Positions 49,103 through 61,380 of a DNA stretch of 64,000 bases are shown here, one piece after another. The translations under genes were made by a program, and so were the position numbers. Source of the DNA: Ricordea florida (taxonomy: Eukaryota > Cnidaria > Anthozoa > Corallimorpharia > Ricordeidae); assembly GCA_949710005.1 (NCBI GenBank), contig OX453286.1, forward strand, positions 24,538,510 through 24,602,509, given 5' to 3'. The notes under the pieces are model-generated. The model saw nothing but the letters and a program-made list of their open reading frames with translations, was not told the DNA's origin and searched no databases. Each line of letters starts with the position of its first letter. Position 1 is the stretch's first letter.

Positions 49103-50099
49103 TGCTAAAATCGACGTTAATAACCAAGGAAATGTCATTGAATTGCTTTATCCTTTTCTTTTGGGGCTTAAAGTTTGTTCTCGGTCGATTAAGAAGTTAA
49201 GACATGGTAACGCGTATCTTTTTTACCTAGTGACCTTTATATGCCAATCAATCCAATAACCAACCAATCATATTATCGACAGGTTTGTCTCTCTATCAGG
49301 CAACAATCAATCAACCAATGAGCACTTGAGTCAGTCAGTCAAAATCTTTTGATTGGTTGATTGAACGATCATTTTAACAACGCTGATTGGTTGATTCGTC
49401 CTTGACTTTTGACTTGAGCATACGCATGGAACGTTCAAGCGTAAAATAGTGGACTGTGTTGAATGGATATGTCATTGACTCAATAGAAGGCTCTTTTTGA
49501 CATATTAGATGTGGGATTGCTTGATTATTTTACATCCTTTCACTCCAGTTTAGCATTCTACATCTCTTTAGGTGATAATTATTCTAAATGCAAAGAATTT
49601 AGTTGAGATTTACTTTTTTGTGGATAAATATTTGGTTTGTCAATGTTTGTGCGTTGTGTAATTGTTAAGCAACAAAGTGGGTTTTAAACTTTGTTCTCAA
49701 ATAAAACCGGTGACTGGTTACTCACTCCCCTATTATCAACAGCTTTTTGCTCCCTCGGCTTTTCGTCGTTACATCGGGTCGGACTCCAATTGAACGTGTA
49801 TCTGTGAAACAAGAGCTTGTTATGACTGTATCGAACCTCTATTATTTTTCACGGTAAATAAATATTTTTAGCGCGTGTAATTGTACTTAAGAATTTGTAT
49901 GTGCAATCCAATTGTGACGAGTGAAATCAGGGAATAATTTCACGCGCGTTTTGTTCACTTTTTATTTGATTTTGGACAAAACGCTAGTGAAATTATTCCT
50001 TAATGTCACGAGTATAGCATTTGATTACCTAGGAATATCATGGATGACAAATGACACTCACAACACGCGGGTCAGGAGAAGTTGCCTTAACAACATTGT

Positions 50100-50117
50100 A
50101 ATTTCACATGTGAAATT
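50100..50117. repeat. 18-bp palindrome AATTTCACATGTGAAATT
   Basis: Perfect palindrome shared with 53330-53347; both lie in related repeats that also share ATTTCACSYGCGTTTTGT and TTAACGC. Confidence 0.7.
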
Positions 50118-51029
50118 TTAAATTAACGCTGACCTTTGACGTCAGAATTAAGGTGTGATTTGTTACCCACCATATTAGGCAAGGGAACACCCCCTGCACG
50201 AAAACCGCTGGTGGTTGAACCACCGGAGACCCAATCACTTGATTTCTGTATGGGGAATGAAACGTTTTTTTTTGCGAGGAAAAACGAAACGAAGAATCAA
50301 GAGCAAAAACGTTGCATTTCCCATATACGCTGTGTCAACACAGGGTCTTGGCCCTCTTGTGGTTGGAAGTCGGAAATATTTCATTTATTCGATTACTTTC
50401 ATGTTTTATTGGTAGGGTCGAAAATACTAAAAATAAAGTTCTGTTGATATAAATTCTGTATTTAGCCGTAGGAAGAGAACCCTTTTGTAAGGTTTGGTGT
50501 CGAAAATACGTACTGTTACACGGTATTCCAGTTACATTAGACTGCCAAACAAGCGTATCGCTGCTGAAAATTTCCTAGTCCCGGTCGCGAGGAGTGTCGG
50601 GAAGGGTGGGTTTTTGGCATTGAATCTAAAATCCTAAACTGGTACACTCCTATAAAGTTGGTCTGCTGTAGACCCACTTGTTTTGTAGATTGTGTTGTGG
50701 ATTAATCTTTATGTAAAAGTTTGTTTATAGGCGTCTAAGTATTCGTGTGTCAAAGGTGTTTTTTTTTTTCAGCTGCTGTTTATGTGCTGTACAGTAGGTG
50801 GTTCATATAATTATTGACTGCGTAATTGTATTGGTCTTAAAGATTTTTGTCGACATCATTCGTTTTGGAGTGTTCAAAGTTAACGGTAATAAATGGTGAA
50901 AGTAAAAATGATTGCAGTTCAGTTCTGTCTAAAGGAGTAATTTAACACTATTGAATGAACAACTGCCGTGACGGAGTTCCACTTGTGAAACCTTCCCATT
51001 AACAGCAAAAATATCGCACAGTTCTGTTA

Positions 51030-51157
51030 GGGACCGTTCATTTTGTACGAGGGAGGGGGGGCTGGCGGGATTTCGAGGGGTCATGAAATTTTTAAACAAT
51101 TCTTCCCGGATCACACCAGCCCCCCTCTCCCCTCCCTCGTAAGAAAATGAACTGTCC
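51030..51157. mobile_element. 128-bp Harbinger-like foldback MITE
   Basis: Near-palindrome with ends GGGACCGTTC and GAACTGTCC flanked by TTA (51027-51029, 51158-51160). TTA duplication and long arms fit PIF/Harbinger MITEs. Confidence 0.7.
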
Positions 51158-51474
51158 TTACCATTATGGCGGCAATTCCTGGATAACCTCGTTTTTGTCC
51201 AGTTTCCTTGTTTCCAGGATCTTTTCTCTACTCTTCATCGTTTCCAGAATTTCTCCTTTCCCCTCCCCCCCCCCCCCCTCCGCTTAGGACCTGGGAAAGC
51301 TACAGGGTTGATTCCCGTATAAGAATTCCTCACAGCACAAAATGTCCTACTCAAACAGTTTTCAGTTTTTTTATTCTTAGCAAAACTTTAGACAATTTTA
51401 GTCCAACACCTAATTGCTCGTTCAGAGTAAAGCTAGATAACGATAGGAGGGGGGCGTAAGGGTTTGCAGTGATG

Positions 51475-51757
51475 CGGTTTTGCGTTATTTTTGGTGCGGT
51501 TTTGCAATTCATGCAAGGGAAAATGCCAAGAAAAAAAATTCATGCAAAGAAGAAGATAAAAAAAAAATTCATGCAGAAGGAAGGTCCAATTGTGACTTTT
51601 TCACACGTAGTAAAAAAATTCGTGCAGAGGGGTTCACCTGAAAAAAATTCCTGCACAAGCAGTGAGCGAAAAAAAAAATTCGTGCAAGCTGAAAATTCCC
51701 CACCTCCCAGCACCCCCCCCCCCCCCCAATCACTTTTCCAATGGTCCGTTCCTTAAT
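51475..51757. repeat. A-rich element with AAATTCRTGCA direct repeats
   Basis: AAATTCATGCA / AAATTCGTGCA words recur at least five times, then a C-run and the terminus GGTCCGTTCC before TTA. The left end is not seen. Confidence 0.5.
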
Positions 51758-52389
51758 GGGTTATTATAAGTAAGTTTTACCACCGTAAGATTTACAGAGC
51801 GCTGACGTTTTGAACACTCGAAACTCTTTTAATCTTGCGGATTTACAAATTATTTTGTCAACGTATTTTATAAACATTTTTTGTGGGTTGTCACAAAATT
51901 GTACTAAAAGGAGGGACGAAACACCAGTAGATAGTGCCCCTTTACACATCCTGGCCACGGATGTGCTTAGGAATCAGGAAAATAACAGTTGAAGAGAAAC
52001 ATGTCAAAATGATTTTCAGCTAAACAGTGTTTCGTCGCGTTTTAAACGAGGACAAGAAAGCCGAAATACTTCGAGAAACTGCTTCGACTTAATTGAGATG
52101 GCGATAAAACGCTGTGCGCAGTGTTTGATATAAAATAAGTTTACATTTTGAAGAGACCCTAGCAGATTAGTGACGAAACTGAACATTTTCAAAACCGAAT
52201 TAACCCTTTCACTCCCAGTGGTGACTTTTTTTCAGTAAAAACAGTCAAGGAAACAGTAGATCAGAAAGTTATCAATTGATCTAAGGCCATGTTCTTCAAA
52301 CGATTGACATTTTAAGTGAATGCGTGACATGTACTAGGAGAATTTCTACTCAGATCTCGGAAGTGGAAGGTTGAATTCTTCTGTTTACA

Positions 52390-52880
52390 AGGATGCAGAG
52401 TGGATAGGGTGAGCGGTGGTTAAGACGAGGGGATGCATAAGGTAGAGAGAGGTTGGATAATGTGGGTAGTAGATAGGGCAAGAGGGTGGATAAGACTTGG
52501 GGTAAAGGGTGGGGACATGCATGAGTAGTGTAGTACCCAGATGGTTTGGATGAGGGGAGAGATAAGATGGGGGTGGGTAGGGTGAAGGTGGCAACGATAA
52601 ATAAGGTGTGGGATGGGTAGGTTTTGGGTGGATAAGACAGGGAATAGAGAGGGCGAGGAGATGAATAGGGTGGGTACGGGGATGAATGGAGTTGGGGTGT
52701 GGATAAGATGGGGGATTGACAGGGTGAGGGATGGGTGGAGTAGAGAGCAGCGGGGGATGAAGAAACTGTCGGAATAAATAGGGTTGGAGGTTCATGGTAT
52801 TGTTGAATGGATATCGTGGAGGATGGGTAGAGTAGGCTGGTTAGGATGAGGGGGTAGATAGATTGGAGTTGGTTTGGATG
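52390..52880. repeat. purine-rich degenerate minisatellite
   Basis: About 490 bp of GGATAGGGTGAGG-like words on the + strand with almost no pyrimidine runs. The Pro-rich minus-strand ORF is an artefact. Confidence 0.75.
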
Positions 52881-53207
52881 AAGCCAGGTGGACAGAATAA
52901 GCTTGTTGGTTTATTCTCGGCAAAATGTTTTGCTCCAAGCGTTCAAGTTAACTTTCTCAAAATTTAACCCTTTCGCCCGTCTCATTTATTCATCATGAAA
53001 TCTCGCAATTTACTGACAGCTAATAACATCACGGCTCAAACAACCAGACGCAACTTTGGATAGGGCATAAATACCACCACTTGTCTACGCGTACCTCACT
53101 TGTCCATGATGTTTACTTCCGCTCAGTTTGTCGAAATGCCAATCATGTCGCCAACATTTCTTCTCAAAACGTCCTACACACGGACGACCTTTAGATTTTA
53201 CGTGTAA

Positions 53208-53405
53208 CCTTAATGGTGTCAAGTAAAATTAGGAAATAATTTCACCTGCGTTTTGTCCGAATTTTAATAATAATCCGAGCTTTTATGGCAAGGGAAGTTA
53301 TTAGATTTTGGGCAAAACGCGCCTGTTATAATTTCACATGTGAAATTATAAATTAACGCAGAAATTTCGTGCCGAAATTAGGGAGTAATTCATGTCACCC
53401 ATTAT
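53208..53405. repeat. second copy of the TTTCACATGTGAAA repeat
   Basis: About 200 bp related to 49916-50170, with the 18-bp palindrome at 53330-53347. Confidence 0.65.
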
Positions 53406-54359
53406 ATTATATTAGTAATGGTAATCATACGGTTTCAAGTTCAATTTGGAATTGATTTGCGCTAGTGAGTTTTTCAAAAAGCTGAAATTGCACGAGCAAT
53501 AATAAAACATGAAAAAAGTATTGTCCAGAGTAAACCTTTCTTGATTTAATGTACCGTTTTTTCTCACTCGAGAAAACTTTTCACTCAAATGTTTTCCCAG
53601 AAAAGTTTCGTTATCATTTTACGAGATATCATTGGCTTAGAAAATTTCCTATTGTCTTTCAGCCATTCATATCAGAATTTCGATGAGTAATTTGCACTGG
53701 TGTTACACTTTTTGCACTGATGTTACACTTGAACTGCACTGCTCTCATCCAATCAGAAGCGAGTAATTTTCCATGTATATTGTTACAAAAGTAACAAAAT
53801 TAACCAACGGATTGATTTCTTTCAATAAATAGAGAAGACCAGAGAAGGGTCAGTGTTGCAGAGTTCCCAGAGTAGCTAAGCTTTTTATACATGTAGGCAA
53901 CTTAATTCTTTCAATGCTTTTCTTAAGTAGCCGCTAACGAGGAACGCTTCATTTTCTTATCATTTTCAACTAAATTTTTCTTCCCCTTACCCCTTCCCCC
54001 ACAAAACCAGTTCCGCGTCTTCTCTACCTCACCCTCCCCTCCCTATGAAGGAGTTATTTCTTTGATTGAGTCTCATCCCTTTGGGGAAAGAAAGCCAATC
54101 AGAATGCATTTTCTGTGTGGCGGCAGATTTGTAATGCAAATATTCATTCTGGTTTTTACTATCACCGCCATCTGCGGAAGCACGAGGTCGACGAGAGAAA
54201 AACGGATTCTCCATCTTCAATTTTTCATCCTCAAGTCTGTAAATTGGCTGTGCTTTGAAAGAAAACTTTCAAGACCACAACACGTTGCCCATAACATCTG
54301 CTCAGTTTTGTTGTTGATACGCGAAAACGTCTCGCGGTGGCGGCGAGCGAAGAAATCAC

Positions 54360-55169
54360 ATGGCAGAATACTCTTCTTGGTTTCATCCCAAGGTAAGCAG
54401 AAATTTAGTAATAATCATTCTTTCTTTAGATTAATGCCTTGTGTTTAAGCCTAAAATAGTTTTCAAAGCCGGCATTGTACAGTATTTAAAACAAACGAAA
54501 ACAACGTGGAACTAGTTTTCGAAAGCTTTCTAGCGGGAGAGCGATTATCAAATACCCGACCGCTTCATTTACATGTGTCGGAGGCTATTGAAGAACGAGG
54601 CATATTACAATGGACTCTATTTATCATTCATACCTGTCTCATATAAAGTCTGCACCATATTAAGTTGCCATGTTTCTTTAATATCACCAGGTAAATGATG
54701 AGTGGATACGCTGTAAAGTCAAACATCAAGAAATGGAGGCGTCGGTGCTCACTCAAATGGTAAGACGGAAATAATATTTTTTCTTAAATTATATAGCTTC
54801 ATTTTCCGCACCTAGATGCACCTGCCAAATGCCCTGGCGACGTAAAAAGACGTATAAAGAAAAAAAAAGTTTTCTTTTGTCTTGCTTGGTGTAGTGCACG
54901 TGCAAATATTTCTTGTGTTCGAAGAACGAAATAATATAGTTACAGAATGCATAATGAAGTAGGGACCTGTGCGGAAATCTTACCGAAAAATTATCTTACC
55001 AGGGGCCCACTGTGATGGTTCCTGATATTACTTCGCATACGCAATTATGGCTTTAGCTAATAAAGCACGCGTCCTTCTCTGGTTCATCAAAGTACGTTAC
55101 TGTAAGGACCAAAGAATTTAAATGGGTGAAGATTTCAATTGCTGAAATTGGCTGGTGTTAGGAATTTTT

Positions 55170-55200
<31 letters not shown>

Positions 55201-55644
55201 GAGAAAACAAGAATCACTCGAAGCCTTTATAAAAATTTGTCGGAACTTATTTCGAGCCGCTAAACCATATTTTCTGTGATGCCCTCAATTCAAACCTGCT
55301 CTCCTTAATAAATTTGGAGCACTGAAAAATCCAGAGGGGAAACTCTACCCGAGAAAATTAATTCCCAAGGGAACCTGTCTCTCTTTGTTGAACTCTGTTA
55401 AGTATGCTAATTAGTACATCACCATAAACAATGGAGGCATGTTAAATACACTTGTTTGTTACTGACAAATGAAATAATAACAGATATTAGCAAACGTGAG
55501 ACAAAATATTGTTGACTTAATTTGTTTTATCATCTTTATTTCAGATTCCAAGAAAAATCACAAGACAGTGCGTCCTCCGCAAAAGACAGGAGTCATGGCG
55601 TTCTCTTCTGGTCACAGAGAAGAATGTAGTTAGTGGATTCAAAG
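54360..55644 (+). CDS. putative 5' exons of an unrecognised gene
   Basis: Three exons with matching phases: ATG exon 54360-54392 (MAEYSSWFHPK, donor GTAAGC), 54691-54759 (23 codons, from CACCAG to GTAAGA) and 55545-55644 (from ATTTCAG to GTAGAA, phase 1). They translate without stops as 67 residues, including VNDEWIRCKVKHQEMEASVL and RKITRQCVLRKRQESWRSLL. No domain recognised. An acceptor at 62215 with the right phase would give a 26-codon terminal exon ending TAG at 62296-62298, which is speculative. Could also be a non-coding transcript. Confidence 0.4.
55171..55200. repeat. poly(T) run
   Basis: About 30 consecutive T in the putative second intron of the 54360 gene. Confidence 0.9.
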
Positions 55645-57224
55645 GTAGAAATCTTAATTGAATTTTTTATGTAATATTGGAAGAGGAACTTAAGCAAACA
55701 TGACGCGAGTCAAGTCTGGTATTACCTAAGGCGCGGTCAATACGTAATGTACAGCGCCCGTGAAACTGCATAATTTCATACGCACGAGGTAAACTGAGAA
55801 ACCCGCCAGGGTCGCGGAGGCAAAAAGCTTTTGTTTAGATTGGGCGCACGCTTTCCTTGAATCGCGACAATACGTCATACCGACCATTTACAATATCTAC
55901 CTCATTTTCAAGATCGCCGTATTTATAAACTTATACAAGTGGTCACCACACAGCTTCAACACAAATTGTAATGTCTAAATTAAACCTACGACATCTTCAC
56001 GTGAGTATCTTAAGCTTAAGAAGGTCTTACGCCATTTTAAAACTGATACTGTTATCAAAGCTCTGCAAAATATCATACATACTCCGAGAACAGTGAGCAA
56101 TTTTTAGAGAAATCAAAGATCAGATGACATAAAAGAATAAATTTTCTTCAATCATTGCTTTTCATCGCAGAGTAAAAGGCAGAAAAGGAGCCGAAGATGT
56201 TAAATTTCATGGTTACTGTACACGAATAAGATTTTGCATATGAATTCAACTGTAACGTTTAAAGCACTGATAATGATAATTATATAATATTCTGTTAAAA
56301 CCTGATAATTGCCACCGAAATTTCAGTGCACAAAATTTACCAAAAAAGACCAATTCAATCAAAATCAGAATTACACGCGCACGATTTTGAAAAAGAATTC
56401 AATTATAACGTAGAACGTACTGTTTATTATATGTTATCTATTAAAAAAAAATTTCGAGCTAGATCAAAGAATGATTACAAGAGTTACAAATTTACAACCT
56501 GCCACACTCATATTTACGTTGCGTGAAAAATGGCTGTCCCTGATTGACTTTTGTTTCACACGTGCTTTCAACGATCACATGACACAGAACATGATTTAAT
56601 GAAATATGGAACTTTGACAAAAGTGACTTAACAGCGCGACCAACGCAAAGACCTTGGCAATGCATAAAACATAATAATTTCGCCTGGCTCCGTCGTGTTT
56701 GCTCAAAGCTTCCTCGCTGAAGAGCCTTGTAAAAACTAGTATATTATGTATTTTGATTCTCAAAGCCTCAAGAGAGAAAACTGAATTCCGGAATAGTTTA
56801 AGCGCAGCGAAATCTAGCGAAGCCATCATTTATGAACTAGAAAGACCAGAAGCTATTTAGACAAGATATATTTTTGCGGCCTAAAATGCTTACGCTTAGC
56901 GATATGCGCTAATATAGGCTGGTATTGGATGCAAAAATAGGCCTTTAACAAGATGATTCTTGCTTTTAATGTTCTCGTTAGTGCGCCCAAATAATTACTT
57001 AAGGATACGCAAGAAATAGCATCTGTAGGGATAATTCAGATAAAACTCTTGGGGCTTGCGTTGCTTTAAGGTGTGCTACGTGAGTGTTAAGGTGCGTCAT
57101 GCGAAGAACACTGAAGACGCGCGAAAAATTTGAGTTCCTCAATGTTGCTATCATTCTTCGGTCTTTGGTTAATCGCGCAGCCGGTACATATACTGCACGC
57201 ACATTATACTACTGTTAACTAGCT
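55645..57224. other. no feature recognised
   Basis: AT-rich DNA with short ORFs lacking any domain. Confidence 0.4.
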
Positions 57225-58060
57225 TACTCCAAAAATAATTACACTGCATAGTTTAATCCACATTGTATAGCAAAACAAACAGTATCACAGTACAGTACTA
57301 TGCACTTGCTTTACAAAGAATAGTTACACTGCTCAGTTTGATACACAAATGAAAAAGTTAAAAACCACACTGTATAGTAAAACAAACAATATCACAGTAC
57401 AGTACTGTTCAGTAGCTTTTGAACCACGAGTTGCACTGCATGGTTTGATCCACTGATAAAAAGCAAGAAGCACACTGTGTACTAAGAAAAAACAGTACCA
57501 CAGTACAGTACTGTTCAGTAGCTTTCCATAGAATAGTCACACTGCTTAGTTTGATCCACAGATGAAAAAGTTAGAAGCACACTGTATAGTAAAACAAACA
57601 GTGCCACAGTACAGTACTGTTCAGTAGCTTTCCATAGAATAGTCACACTGCTTAGTTTGATCCACAGATGAAAAAGTTAGAAGCACACAGTATAGTAAAA
57701 CAAACAGTGCCACAGTACAGTACTGTTCAGTAGCTGTACGAAGAATAGTTACACTGCTTAGATTGATCCACAGATGAAAAGTTAGAACCACAGTGTATAG
57801 CAAAACAAACAGTGCCACAGTACAGCACTGTTCAGAAGCTGTATAAAGAATAGTTACACGGCTTAGTTTGATCCACAGATGAAAAAGTTAGAACCACACT
57901 GTATAGTAAAACAAACAGTGCCACAGTACAGTATTGTTCATTAGCTTTTGAAGCACAAGTTGCACTGCATGGTTTGATCCACAGAAAAAAATGCTAGAAT
58001 CACACTGTGTAGTTGAATGGGCAGTACAGTACCGTGCTGTTAAGTAGCTTTCCAATAATC
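57225..58060. repeat. 106-bp satellite array, about 8 units
   Basis: The anchor TTTGATCCACA recurs near 57252, 57340, 57446, 57549, 57656, 57762, 57868 and 57972, so the period is mostly 103-107 bp. Each unit carries CCACAGTACAGTACTGTTC with the palindrome ACAGTACTGT. Confidence 0.9.
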
Positions 58061-58717
58061 GGTGACAACGCCTTTTAGCAATCTTGCACTATCTTCACTA
58101 TAGCCGTAAACACAGTCTTTTAAGGCTGACACCTTCAATGTAGAACTCAATAAGTAAATGGTTTGTTTGGTTGATTTCTGCTAAAAAGCCGAATAATGTA
58201 AACAGCGATTTTTACGTGGCGCACCTTTACGCTGTAGCTTTAACTTCTTGTACAGAGCTTCAAAGAAATCACGACGGAAACCTCACACTATTTCGCCTAA
58301 AGATTTTTTCACTTTTTTTAGCTGGATTGGTACATGAATTTTCATACCAAAATGATCTGAAAACGTTTCTCGCTGACAAACCCAAGACATTAAAATGCAC
58401 ACATATAGCTTAGGTTTAGCTGCCTTTCTAATTCCAATGAGGTTACCGCTTGTGATTTGTTGAGCTCTGATATTTATTTGCGACATCCAGCGGATCTTTC
58501 CCCGGTTTTAACAGCACAATTCACGCTAAAATTGCTAAAACCTTCTTTTAAAAACACTGTCGCCTTGTATAGTGTGCAATGCTTTAGTTTGTTGGCGTTC
58601 CATTTAGTAGAATTGGCAATTTTTATCTTACAACATTCAATGCCGCAGCCAAAAACTCGCGCAGCGTGGAAGAATCCCACGGATTCGTAATTTTAGAAAG
58701 TAACGTAATGAAAATGA

Positions 58718-58863
58718 AAGCTGAACTTTGCTTACGAGGCAAGTCAAACCTCAATTTATGCTGGAGTGTTCGAAAACATATTTCAAAGGTCAAAAACAAA
58801 ATACAGAGTTGAAACTCCGGTGTAAATTGAGAATTTACTTGGTAAGGAGACGAAGTAAAGCTT
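58718..58863. repeat. long hairpin 1 of 3
   Basis: About 50-bp arms: the left contains CAAACCTCAATTTATGCTGG, the right contains the near-inverse CCGGTGTAAATTGAGAATTT. Confidence 0.7.
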
Positions 58864-58969
58864 CACTTTGCAAACCAAGTTAAACCTCAATTTCTGTCGG
58901 AGTACTTGAAGAAAAAATATTCCGATGTAAATTAAGAATTTATCTTGGCGGCCAGACGAAGTGGAGCTT
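58858..58969. repeat. long hairpin 2 of 3
   Basis: Shares AAGCTT with hairpin 1. Arms contain TAAACCTCAATTTCTGTCGG and CCGATGTAAATTAAGAATTT. Confidence 0.7.
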
Positions 58970-59001
58970 GTAATCGCATTGTAGGCTTAGAAATGTAAAG
59001 T

Positions 59002-59117
59002 ACAAGCTTTGCTTTGTTTGCCAGTCAAACCTTTATTCATGCTGGAGTTTTGGCGGCAACAAAAACTCCAGCGTGAATAGAGGATTTCACGTGGCTTGCA
59101 GACAAAGCAACGCTTGT
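59002..59117. repeat. long hairpin 3 of 3
   Basis: Arms contain CAAACCTTTATTCATGCTGG and CCAGCGTGAATAGAGGATTT; the best-paired of the three. Confidence 0.75.
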
Positions 59118-59309
59118 CACTTTACACCACTCAGAAACTTCATAATAATTAGCATAACACAAGTCATGTAAATCAGATGATTTATTTTGTAACGCACATC
59201 AACCTTGTAAGCAAGTAGTTAGGAATACTTGAGATGGCAATAAAGAAATGAAAGAGAAGAAAATGAGTTAGTTGTATTATAATATGACGTTCATATTTTT
59301 TTAAAAAAA

Positions 59310-59490
59310 AACGGCGCATGCGTATCTGGCACGCCGTATTTTTTCTAAGTCTTTTGGCGGGAAAATTGCCAACATTTGAACAGGGGTCACCCTAGAAAGT
59401 AGGAAAAAAATTGGCGCATGCGTATTTAGCGCCCTGGTATTTTTTTCTAAGTCTTTTGGCGGGAAAATTTAGCCAATTTGAATAGGGAAC
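59310..59490. repeat. roughly 96-bp tandem duplication with GCGCATGCG
   Basis: Two diverged copies each hold GGCGCATGCGTAT and TAAGTCTTTTGGCGGGAAAA. Confidence 0.75.
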
Positions 59491-59607
59491 TGATGGAAAG
59501 ACTCATTATGCAAATAGAGAGTGCAAATATTAAACCAGTGCATGCTTAAATATCCGCGCATGTGTAGAAAGGCAAAATAGAGGCAAAATTTTTCGAGCAA
59601 AATTTTT

Positions 59608-59619
59608 CGCGCATGCGCA
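59608..59619. promoter_or_regulatory. NRF1-type motif CGCGCATGCGCA
   Basis: Perfect match to YGCGCATGCGCR, within a cluster of GCGCATGCG-like words at about 59313, 59414, 59556 and 59656. Confidence 0.4.
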
Positions 59620-59888
59620 GTGACCCAAAATAGACATTCGTTGAAGAAACGTTCTTGCGCATGCGTACTAAGGTAAATTCAAGACGTAAATTTTTCTTGA
59701 TTTGCCTTTCTCACCTAAAATGCAGCGCTAACGCACTGGTTTAACGTTTACAAACTCTGTTCTGGTTCAACAATCTTTATTTGCTTCAACAGTGTACAGT
59801 CAGATGAGGTTTTTCTGTTCTTTGTCTTGTGTTTCTTGCTTTGACATCTGAAAATACAAACAAACAGCAGTTAAACACTTACTGTTAT

Positions 59889-59908
59889 CAGGAGCCCATG
59901 GGCTCCTG
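59889..59908. mobile_element. 20-bp perfect palindrome with 7-bp flank duplication
   Basis: CAGGAGCCCATGGGCTCCTG flanked by CTGTTAT at 59882-59888 and 59909-59915. Looks like a transposon reduced to its two 10-bp ends. Confidence 0.6.
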
Positions 59909-60760
59909 CTGTTATTGATAGTATTTATAGAAGGCCTTTAGCAACAAACAAAGTTGACAGTTGAGTTCTCTAAAGAATTTTTAGATGTTTTCATGTGCGA
60001 AAGCTATTACTGGTAGATAAAATCGTACCTGTAATAACATCTGAATCACGCAACTTCAATTCTTTGCAATCTAAGCTTGAAGGCAGCTGAAACGTTTTCA
60101 GAGAAATTAACTGTGTCAACTTTTTCAAAGCAGAGCGGTTTTCAACTGACTGTCGCAAAACCAAAGCCAAATTCAAAGCAATTACTCTGGCCGATCACTA
60201 CGCAGTTTATCTTGTGAACTAATCAGAACTGTCGCCATCCCGAAGTGCGGGAAAGTGCGCGTGCGTGCAAGCTCATCACCATTGGTCATAGTTTTACTTC
60301 TGATGTATAAATTAATGCGCAATTTTTTAGCCAATAAATAACCTATCGTGGCAAGGACGAGGGCAAAATTATATGCGACAGTCAATTAAACACCACTTAA
60401 GAACTATTACGATTGCATAATGGAACTTTAAACAAAATATACAACCACAAAATGGACTTCAAGAAGACAGCACAATTCGACGTGTCAATCAGCAATGTAC
60501 TGTGCAGCCCAAACACCTTTCATGTTCCGTTTGTTATCTGAGAATGACTCTCATACAATTTGGATGACTACTGAGCCTTTACGGAGTTTAGGCATTAATA
60601 TGCAAACTGTGAATGATTGGTTTTTCGCTTGAGCCACCCTGCAAACTATGAAGTATCAATTCAAATGAGGTTGAAAATATGTCGCATGTCTTAGTATTTG
60701 TAATAAGAAATGATTGATTACTTGAAACACTGTTTACCTTCCAAAACAGATCAACCCTAT

Positions 60761-61046
60761 CAATTCCAAGATCTGATGATCAATTCCAAGATCTGATGAT
60801 CAATTCCAAGATCTGATGATCAATTCCAAGATCTGATGATCAATTCCAAGATCTGATGATCAATTCCAAGATCTGATGATCAATTCCAAGAACTGATGAT
60901 CAATTCCAAGAACTGATGATCAATTCCAAGAACTGATAATCAATTCCAAGAACTGATGATCAGTTCCAAGAACTGATGATCAATTCCAAGAACTGATGAT
61001 CAGTTCCAAGAACTGATGATCAATTCCAAGAACTGACGATCAATTC
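60761..61046. repeat. 20-bp minisatellite, 14 units
   Basis: Unit CAATTCCAAGATCTGATGAT. The first six units read AGATCT and the later ones AGAACT, so the array has two homogenised blocks. Confidence 0.95.
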
Positions 61047-61380
61047 TCCTCAGTGAGTGAATTAAATTTTTGTGGTCTGGTTTGGAGAATCGGGTGCTTG
61101 ATCGATTCGAGAGAAGGAAAACTTGCAAATCCCAAAACAATGAGTTTGATGATGAATTCTGTAGTCTGTTTACAATGAATGAAAGTCAATCCAAGAACGT
61201 GAAGGAGCAGGTTGGATGTTTTGACTATAACTATATTATGCCTTGAATCTCCCTGCATGTGTACAGTATGTTGCTTGCTTATAAGGCTGCCACAGAATTC
61301 AGGGCAGGAGGAACTTACAATTTCACTAGAGAAAAAAAATCAAAAAATCAAAAAATCAAAAAATAAAAAAAAATAATAAA

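Larger units (their letters stand above)
49103..54359 (+). other. GLG1 3' UTR and intergenic region
   Basis: No coding gene recognised. AATAAA hexamers near 49700, 49856, 50420 and 50887 are candidate poly(A) signals for GLG1; the sequence alone does not say which is used. The interval also holds two diverged copies of one repeat (near 49916-50170 and 53208-53405), a Harbinger-like foldback MITE (51030-51157), an A-rich element with repeated AAATTCRTGCA words (51475-51755) and a purine-rich minisatellite (52390-52880). Confidence 0.5.

Noticed and set aside
48385..48960. Phe/Leu/Cys-rich ORFs that resemble membrane proteins
   Set aside because: T-rich intron composition; they overlap the real GLG1 exon 28 in another frame.
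51469..51756. Lys-rich 95-codon ORF
   Set aside because: Built from repeated AAATTCRTGCA words and C-runs; no protein-like pattern.
52385..52795. 136-codon Pro-rich minus ORF
   Set aside because: Result of the purine-rich strand bias of a degenerate minisatellite.
60761..61046. CRISPR-like array
   Set aside because: Units are contiguous with no spacers; a simple minisatellite in animal DNA.
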